Below are positions 58,933 to 64,000 of a DNA stretch of 64,000 nt, in pieces (position 1 is the first letter of the stretch; each line of letters opens with the position of its first letter). Source of the DNA: Bacillus methanolicus. GTDB lineage: Bacteria > Bacillota > Bacilli > Bacillales > Cytobacillaceae. The stretch lies in contig NZ_VTQX01000007.1 of NCBI RefSeq assembly GCF_008764295.1, positions 1 through 64,000 of the forward strand. The letters run 5' to 3'. A model generated the notes under the pieces. It saw only the letters and a program-made list of their open reading frames with translations. It searched no databases and was not told where the DNA came from. The translations under genes were made by a program, and so were the position numbers.

Positions 58933-58962
58933 GACCCTTCTCATATGGAAGGGTTTCTTTAC
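58933..58962 (+). terminator. Terminator of yphA-yphB operon
   Basis: ACCCTTC/GGAAGGGT-type stem followed by TTTCTTT. Confidence 0.75.
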
Positions 58963-59055
58963 TAAGGAAATGCTGCTTTAAAAGAAAATTTATCAAGATG
59001 TAAACACTTTAGAAAAATTGCAAGTGTAGTCTATAAGAAGGAAAGGGTGATGTTC

Positions 59056-60366
59056 ATGGTGAAACCAGTAGTAGCCATAGTTGGACGTCCAAATGTAGGT
59101 AAATCAACGATTTTTAACCGAATCGTAGGAGATCGGGTTTCGATTGTCGAAGATATTCCAGGGGTAACGAGGGATCGGATATATAGTGCTGCAGAGTGGT
59201 TAACTCATGATTTTAATATTATTGATACAGGTGGAATTGACATTGGGGATGAACCGTTTTTAGATCAGATTCGTCAACAAGCTGAAATTGCAATTGACGA
59301 AGCAGATGTGATTATTTTTCTCACCAATGGCCGAGAAGGAGTGACTGCTGCTGATGAAGAAGTCGCGAAAATTTTGTATAAGGCAAAAAAACCAGTTGTT
59401 TTAGCTGTTAACAAAATTGATAACCCAGAGATGAGGGAGCAAATTTATGATTTTTACTCCTTAGGATTTGGGGAACCATTCCCGATTTCGGGTGCTCATG
59501 GCTTAGGATTAGGGGATTTATTGGATGAGGCAGCGAAGCATTTTCCGAAGGACGAGGGAGATCATTATGATCCAGACACTATTAAATTCTCGTTAATAGG
59601 TCGCCCAAATGTAGGAAAATCTTCCCTTGTTAATGCCATTCTTGGAGAAGAACGAGTAATTGTTAGCAATATTGCTGGCACAACCCGTGATGCGATCGAC
59701 TCAATGGTGACAGTGAATGGGCAAAAGTATGTCATTATTGATACAGCTGGTATGCGCAAAAAAGGTAAGGTCTATGAAAGTACAGAAAAATATAGTGTTT
59801 TGCGTGCTTTAAGGGCAATTGAAAGATCAGACGTTGTTCTAGTTGTTCTAGATGGAGAAGAAGGAATTATTGAACAGGATAAAAAAATAGCTGGTTATGC
59901 CCATGAGGCTGGAAGAGCAGTGGTCATCGTAGTTAACAAGTGGGATGCTGTTGAAAAAGATGAGAAAACAATGAAAGACTTTGAACAGAAAATTAGAGAT
60001 CATTTTCTATTTTTGGATTACGCTCCGATCGTGTTTTTATCAGCTTTAACAAAAAAACGCATACATACTTTAGTTCCGATGATCGATATGGCAAGTGAAA
60101 ACCATATGAGAAGAGTGGAAACAAGCGTTTTAAATGATGTTATAATGGATGCTGTAGCTATGAATCCAACACCAACAGATAAGGGGAAAAGGTTGAAGAT
60201 TTACTATGCAACACAAGTTGCTGTCGGTCCTCCAACATTTGTTGTTTTTGTCAATGATCCAGAATTAATGCATTTTTCTTACCAACGCTTTTTAGAAAAT
60301 CGCATCCGTGATGCGTTTGGATTTGAAGGTACCCCGATAAAAATCTTTGCTCGTGAACGTAAATAA
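59056..60366 (+). CDS. der: Ribosome assembly GTPase Der (EngA)
   Basis: Essential double GTPase for 50S subunit assembly. 436 residues. First G domain GRPNVGKST (10-18) with DTGG near 57 and NKID near 118; second G domain GRPNVGKSS near 183 with DTAGM near 230 and NKWD near 295; C-terminal KH-like domain (about 350-436). ATG chosen over a GTG 9 nt upstream by family length (436 in B. subtilis). Confidence 0.97.
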   Translation: MVKPVVAIVGRPNVGKSTIFNRIVGDRVSIVEDIPGVTRDRIYSAAEWLTHDFNIIDTGGIDIGDEPFLDQIRQQAEIAIDEADVIIFLTNGREGVTAADEEVAKILYKAKKPVVLAVNKIDNPEMREQIYDFYSLGFGEPFPISGAHGLGLGDLLDEAAKHFPKDEGDHYDPDTIKFSLIGRPNVGKSSLVNAILGEERVIVSNIAGTTRDAIDSMVTVNGQKYVIIDTAGMRKKGKVYESTEKYSVLRALRAIERSDVVLVVLDGEEGIIEQDKKIAGYAHEAGRAVVIVVNKWDAVEKDEKTMKDFEQKIRDHFLFLDYAPIVFLSALTKKRIHTLVPMIDMASENHMRRVETSVLNDVIMDAVAMNPTPTDKGKRLKIYYATQVAVGPPTFVVFVNDPELMHFSYQRFLENRIRDAFGFEGTPIKIFARERK

Positions 60367-60521
60367 AAAGTTTGCAAAAAAAGATAGGCCATTTTTTCTA
60401 ATGCTTAAAGTAGCATTAAACTTTTTCAATATCGCTTTTTCCCATAATTTTAGGAGCCTTCACTTTGTCTAAAGTAATGTGTGAAAACAGCGTTCACTAA
60501 TTAAGTTAAGGACGTGATAAT

Positions 60522-61571
60522 GTGGAAAGGAAAAGAGAAAAAATCTCCGTCATCGGTGCTGGGAGCTGGGGAACGGCATTAGCAATGGTCCTTGCAGATA
60601 ATGGGCATGAGGTTAGACTTTGGGGACATAATCCTCAGCAAATCGAGGAAATTAATAATAATCATAGCAATGAAAAATATTTACCAGGAGTTACGCTTCC
60701 GCAAGAAGTTGTGGGCTATTCGTCGCTGCAAACAGCATTAGAAAATATTGACCTCATTCTTTTAGCTGTTCCGACTAAAGCGATTCGAGAAGTGCTTAAG
60801 CAGATTCAAGAAGTTCAGGAACGTCCGTTAACAATCGTCCATGTAAGCAAAGGGATTGAGCCAGATACATTGATGACAATCTCTGAAATGATAGAGGATG
60901 AAATGAAGGCGGAGCTTCTGAAAGATGTTGTTGTACTTTCGGGACCGAGTCATGCTGAAGAGGTTAGTCGCAGGTTTATTACAACGGTAACGGTTTCCTC
61001 GAAAAATATGGGGGCAGCCGAAAGAATCCAAGACTTATTTATTAATTCTTATTTTCGAGTGTATACGAATCCGGATATTGTTGGTGTCGAAATCGGAGGC
61101 GCCTTAAAGAATATCATTGCTCTCGCTGCTGGGATTACTGATGGGCTTGGTTATGGTGATAATGCCAAAGCAGCATTGATCACAAGAGGGCTTGCTGAGA
61201 TTGCCCGATTAGGTACGAAAATGGGCGCAAGTCCGTTAACCTTTTCAGGTTTAACGGGTATTGGTGATTTAATTGTTACATGTACAAGCGTGCATTCAAG
61301 AAACTGGAGAGCTGGAAATTTATTAGGGAAAGGTCAAAAATTACAAGAGGTTTTGGACAATATGGGAATGGTTGTTGAAGGGGTAAGAACAACAAAAGCT
61401 GCCTATCAATTGGCAGCAAAATTTGAAGTGAAAATGCCGATTACGACAGCACTTCATAATGTCCTATTTAAAGACGCTAGTCCGAAAGGTGAAGTGGATT
61501 CCTTAATGTCACGCGTTAAAACCCATGAAATGGAGGATTTGGCAAACGTTCTCTCGAGTGACCAGATCTAA
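60522..61571 (+). CDS. gpsA: Glycerol-3-phosphate dehydrogenase [NAD(P)+]
   Basis: Reduces dihydroxyacetone phosphate to sn-glycerol 3-phosphate for phospholipids. 349 residues; NAD motif GAGSWGTALA near 12-21, catalytic lysine in GGALKNIIALAAG near 192, and GLTGIGDLIVTCTS near 245. GTG start with AAGGACGTGAT. Monocistronic with its own terminator. Confidence 0.95.
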   Translation: MERKREKISVIGAGSWGTALAMVLADNGHEVRLWGHNPQQIEEINNNHSNEKYLPGVTLPQEVVGYSSLQTALENIDLILLAVPTKAIREVLKQIQEVQERPLTIVHVSKGIEPDTLMTISEMIEDEMKAELLKDVVVLSGPSHAEEVSRRFITTVTVSSKNMGAAERIQDLFINSYFRVYTNPDIVGVEIGGALKNIIALAAGITDGLGYGDNAKAALITRGLAEIARLGTKMGASPLTFSGLTGIGDLIVTCTSVHSRNWRAGNLLGKGQKLQEVLDNMGMVVEGVRTTKAAYQLAAKFEVKMPITTALHNVLFKDASPKGEVDSLMSRVKTHEMEDLANVLSSDQI

Positions 61572-61723
61572 GTCGTAACCAGTTAATGGAAACGTGGTGT
61601 ATGTCTATAATATTTTCAAAATATAGGCTTTCGAGGATGCGATTTATCTTGGCGATGCATACAATGGGAGCGAAGCAAACTGGTGAAATGAACAGGGTGT
61701 ATGGTGTATTTAGTCATTTTAGG

Positions 61724-61766
61724 CTAAAGTAAAGAGCAGCCCCCTACTTTACTTTAGTCTTTTTTT
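61724..61766 (+). terminator. gpsA terminator
   Basis: CTAAAGTAAAG/CTTTACTTTAG with a 12-nt loop, then TCTTTTTTT. The rest of the 61572-61969 gap shows nothing else. Confidence 0.9.
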
Positions 61767-61969
61767 GTATTTTTTATTTGTAGGGAATCTTTGGTAAGTA
61801 AAGATATAATGCTATATCATTCATAGGACAAATGATTTACTTAACTGTTATGGCTTATGTTATAATAATTCGGAAAATGACAGTGGAATCCTTATCTTTG
61901 CTTCCTTCCATGTCCTTATTAGAACGATATTTTAGTTGAATCTCTAAGTCTCTCGAAGGAGTTGATGAT

Positions 61970-62170
61970 ATGTCACCAGCAATGTTAAAAATGTGGATCT
62001 CGATCTCTGCAATGGGATTCATGTTTATTTCGATCATTATGATTTATTTTAGCCGTTATAAATTAAAAAATAGTGTTATAAAGTTTATTACTGCTCTCAT
62101 TGCGTACGTTTTAATGATCTTTAGCGGGATTATTATTTTTTTCGTAGTTTTAAGTGGCCCGACGACATAA
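61970..62170 (+). CDS. yphE: Small membrane protein YphE (DUF2768)
   Basis: A 66-residue protein with two membrane spans (about 5-27 and 38-62). Family DUF2768, known from sporulating Bacillus. GAAGGAG ribosome site. Function unknown. yphF follows 38 nt later, probably in the same operon. Confidence 0.85.
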   Translation: MSPAMLKMWISISAMGFMFISIIMIYFSRYKLKNSVIKFITALIAYVLMIFSGIIIFFVVLSGPTT

Positions 62171-62208
62171 ACTATTTATCAATACATAGAATAGAAGGAT
62201 TGATACTT

Positions 62209-62922
62209 ATGAATAAAGGAATACTTTTTTTGTCCATTTGCCTGATCACATCCGCTATTTTAACGGGCTGTGCTTACCCACAGGACAAGTTAGCTCAAAA
62301 TCAGACTCCATATCAAGATCAAGTTACAGCTGTTCAATCCGCAGTTGAAAAATTTCAAGAGGACAAGGGTGGAATTCTCCCAATCAAAACGAAAGAAAAC
62401 GATACCCCAATTTATCAAAAATATTTGCTAGATTTTAAACAGCTTGTGCCTCAATATATGGCGGAGCCACCAGGAAATGCGTTTGAATCTGGCGGGGTTT
62501 TTCAATATGTTTTAATTGATGTGGAAACAAACCCAACTGTGAAAATATTCGATTTGCGGGTTGCAGAAACCATTAGAGATATAAATTTAAGAATTTCAAT
62601 GCAAGATTATCCACCTTACAAAGAGAGGATCGCTGATGGCGTCTTCTCATTGGACTATGAACAACTTGGTTTCAAGGAAGAACCAGTCGTGATTAGCCCA
62701 TATACTAGTCAAGAACTTCCATTAGTGATAAATGGAAATGCGGAAGTATTTGTAGATTATCGCAAAGATTTATATCAAATTTTGCAAGATGGTTCAAAAC
62801 CTTTGCAACCAGGTGTGGATATTAGAACTGTACTCCATGAGGATTCATTATTTGTTCCTGCTTACTCATTGCCGTATACAATTGATGCAGAAACAAATGA
62901 AATCATTTTTATGCCTTCTTAA
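62209..62922 (+). CDS. yphF: Lipoprotein YphF
   Basis: A 237-residue predicted lipoprotein. The signal peptide has the lipobox LTGC, giving a modified Cys21 near the N-terminus. The mature part has no domain that I can name. It matches YphF by position before spoIVA. ATG after AGAAGGA chosen; a TTG three codons upstream is weaker. Function unknown. Confidence 0.85.
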   Translation: MNKGILFLSICLITSAILTGCAYPQDKLAQNQTPYQDQVTAVQSAVEKFQEDKGGILPIKTKENDTPIYQKYLLDFKQLVPQYMAEPPGNAFESGGVFQYVLIDVETNPTVKIFDLRVAETIRDINLRISMQDYPPYKERIADGVFSLDYEQLGFKEEPVVISPYTSQELPLVINGNAEVFVDYRKDLYQILQDGSKPLQPGVDIRTVLHEDSLFVPAYSLPYTIDAETNEIIFMPS

Positions 62923-62952
62923 TCATGTTTTCTATTCTAAATTTGCAGTCAT

Positions 62953-62994
62953 AACCCTTTTCTTACGGAATATATTGTAGGAGAAGGGTTTTTA
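62953..62994 (+). terminator. yphE-yphF terminator
   Basis: AACCCTTTTCT pairs with AGAAGGGTT (one-bulge stem, 17-nt loop), then TTTATT. Confidence 0.8.
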
Positions 62995-63110
62995 TTATAC
63001 TTAATTAATCCATTTTAAGTAAAAATGAGAAATTAAAAAAAGGATTTTCTCATAGCTCCTTTTAATTTGAAATGAAATTGATAAATAAGGAGGTATTTTT
63101 AAAGAAAATT

Positions 63111-63141
63111 GTCATAACTGAGTAGGACAACATCATACACA
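63111..63141 (+). promoter_or_regulatory. Candidate sigma-E promoter of spoIVA
   Basis: A TCATAAC-type -35 (63112-63118), a 15-nt spacer and CATACACA (63134-63141) resemble the sigma-E pattern with CATACAnT at -10. It lies about 104 nt before spoIVA. The B. subtilis gene is sigma-E controlled. Confidence 0.4.
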
Positions 63142-63244
63142 TATATTGTCTAAGTATCGTAATGAACTCGATATGAAAGTTCTAAATGGCAATAAATTAG
63201 GATAACTATTATCCCACTAACTCACGATTTCAGGAGGGGATCAC

Positions 63245-64000
63245 TTGGAAAAGGTAGATATTTTTAAGGATATCGCTGAAAGAACGGGCGGCGATATTTA
63301 TTTAGGAGTTGTTGGAGCAGTACGAACAGGTAAGTCAACTTTTATCAAGAAATTCATGGAGCTCGTTGTTTTACCGAATATGGATAACGAGGCAGATCGT
63401 GCTCGTACCCAAGATGAATTGCCTCAAAGTGCAGCTGGTAGAACGATCATGACGACAGAACCAAAGTTTGTTCCTAATCAAGCGGCTACAGTTCATGTCA
63501 GCGAAGGATTAGATGTCAATATTCGTTTAGTAGATTGTGTTGGGTATACTGTACCAGGAGCGAAAGGATACGAAGATGAAAATGGCCCTCGAATGATCAA
63601 TACTCCATGGTACGAAGAGCCGATACCTTTCCACGAAGCAGCTGAAATTGGCACAAGAAAAGTAATTCAAGAGCATTCAACCATCGGTGTTGTCGTGACA
63701 ACTGATGGAACAATTGGAGAAATTCCAAGAGTGGACTACATTGAAGCTGAAGAAAGAGTTATTGAAGAGTTAAAGGAAGTTGGGAAACCATTTATTATGG
63801 TGATTAATAGTGTTCAGCCGCATCACCCGAATACAGAGGCTCTTCGTCATGAACTAGCTGAAAAATATGATATTCCAGTGCTTGCTATGAGTATAGAAGG
63901 AATGCGTGAGGCTGATGTTCTAAATGTTATGCGCGAAGCTCTTTATGAATTTCCTGTCCTGGAGGTCAATGTTAACCTTCCAAGCTGGGTGATGGTATTG
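63245..64000 (+). CDS. spoIVA: Stage IV sporulation protein A, SpoIVA (5' part)
   Basis: ATPase that polymerises on the forespore surface as the base of the spore coat. The first 252 codons are present; the gene runs off the window (full length about 492 residues). Walker A is VGAVRTGKST at about 23-32; the family stretch ADRARTQDELPQSAAGRTIMTTEPKFVP follows, and the NTPase core reaches VNLPSWVMVL. TTG start with AGGAGGGG 7 nt upstream. Confidence 0.96.
   Translation, partial: MEKVDIFKDIAERTGGDIYLGVVGAVRTGKSTFIKKFMELVVLPNMDNEADRARTQDELPQSAAGRTIMTTEPKFVPNQAATVHVSEGLDVNIRLVDCVGYTVPGAKGYEDENGPRMINTPWYEEPIPFHEAAEIGTRKVIQEHSTIGVVVTTDGTIGEIPRVDYIEAEERVIEELKEVGKPFIMVINSVQPHHPNTEALRHELAEKYDIPVLAMSIEGMREADVLNVMREALYEFPVLEVNVNLPSWVMVL

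Overview
The window is an AT-rich chromosomal segment of an endospore-forming member of the Bacillaceae. It is not B. subtilis itself, but its gene order closely follows the B. subtilis block dacF-spoIIA-spoVA-lysA ... scpAB-ypuI-dacB-spmAB-rluB-resABCDE-sigX ... ypbB-recQ-ypbDEF ... gudB-ypdA-prsW-sleB-ypeB-ypfAB-cmk-ypfD-fni-yphA-yphB-der-gpsA-yphEF-spoIVA. Nearly everything is vertical core genome. There is no rRNA, tRNA, CRISPR array, prophage or transposase gene.

Layout. 1-1.3 kb: tail of an upstream unit and a lone ankyrin-repeat gene. 1.4-7.7 kb: forespore block dacF / spoIIAA-AB-sigF / a shortened spoVA operon, with recognisable sigma-F, Spo0A/sigma-H and sigma-G promoter signals. 7.8-16 kb: lysA, a DUF1002 secreted protein, an orphan ribT, a DUF309 gene, a YjcZ-type micro-protein, scpAB, an unknown gene, ypuI and a long superoxide dismutase. 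16-28 kb: dacB-spmA-spmB, rluB, resABC (cytochrome c maturation), resDE, sigX-rsiX. 28-38.5 kb: an M23/LysM envelope protein, serA, ppaC, an FMN riboswitch with ribU, fer, ypbB-recQ-ypbD-ypbE. 38.6-45.5 kb: ypbF, the divergent cotJABC coat operon, a CBS protein, ypbG, mecB, gudB, ypdA. 45.6-56.2 kb: VOC protein, ansA, prsW, sleB-ypeB (germination), ypfA, ypfB, cmk-plsC-ypfD, fni. 56.2-64 kb: a tandem repeat array, ypzI, yphA-yphB and a small partner gene, der, gpsA, yphE-yphF, and the first 252 codons of spoIVA.

Functional themes are sporulation and germination (spoIIA, spoVA, dacB-spmAB, cotJ, sleB-ypeB, yphAB, spoIVA), envelope stress (sigX, prsW, D,D-carboxypeptidases), respiration control (res) and chromosome segregation (scpAB).

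Two observations stand out. First, a 152-bp modular repeat occurs in three places (25.99, 44.24 and 56.23-56.87 kb; the last holds four exact-period units). It is always co-oriented with the gene whose 3' end it follows. Sequence variants of the repeat show compensatory base changes in at least four helices, which argues strongly that it is a structured RNA. Second, the spoVA operon has lost exactly its broadly conserved core (AC, AD, AEb) and keeps AA, AB, AEa and AF.
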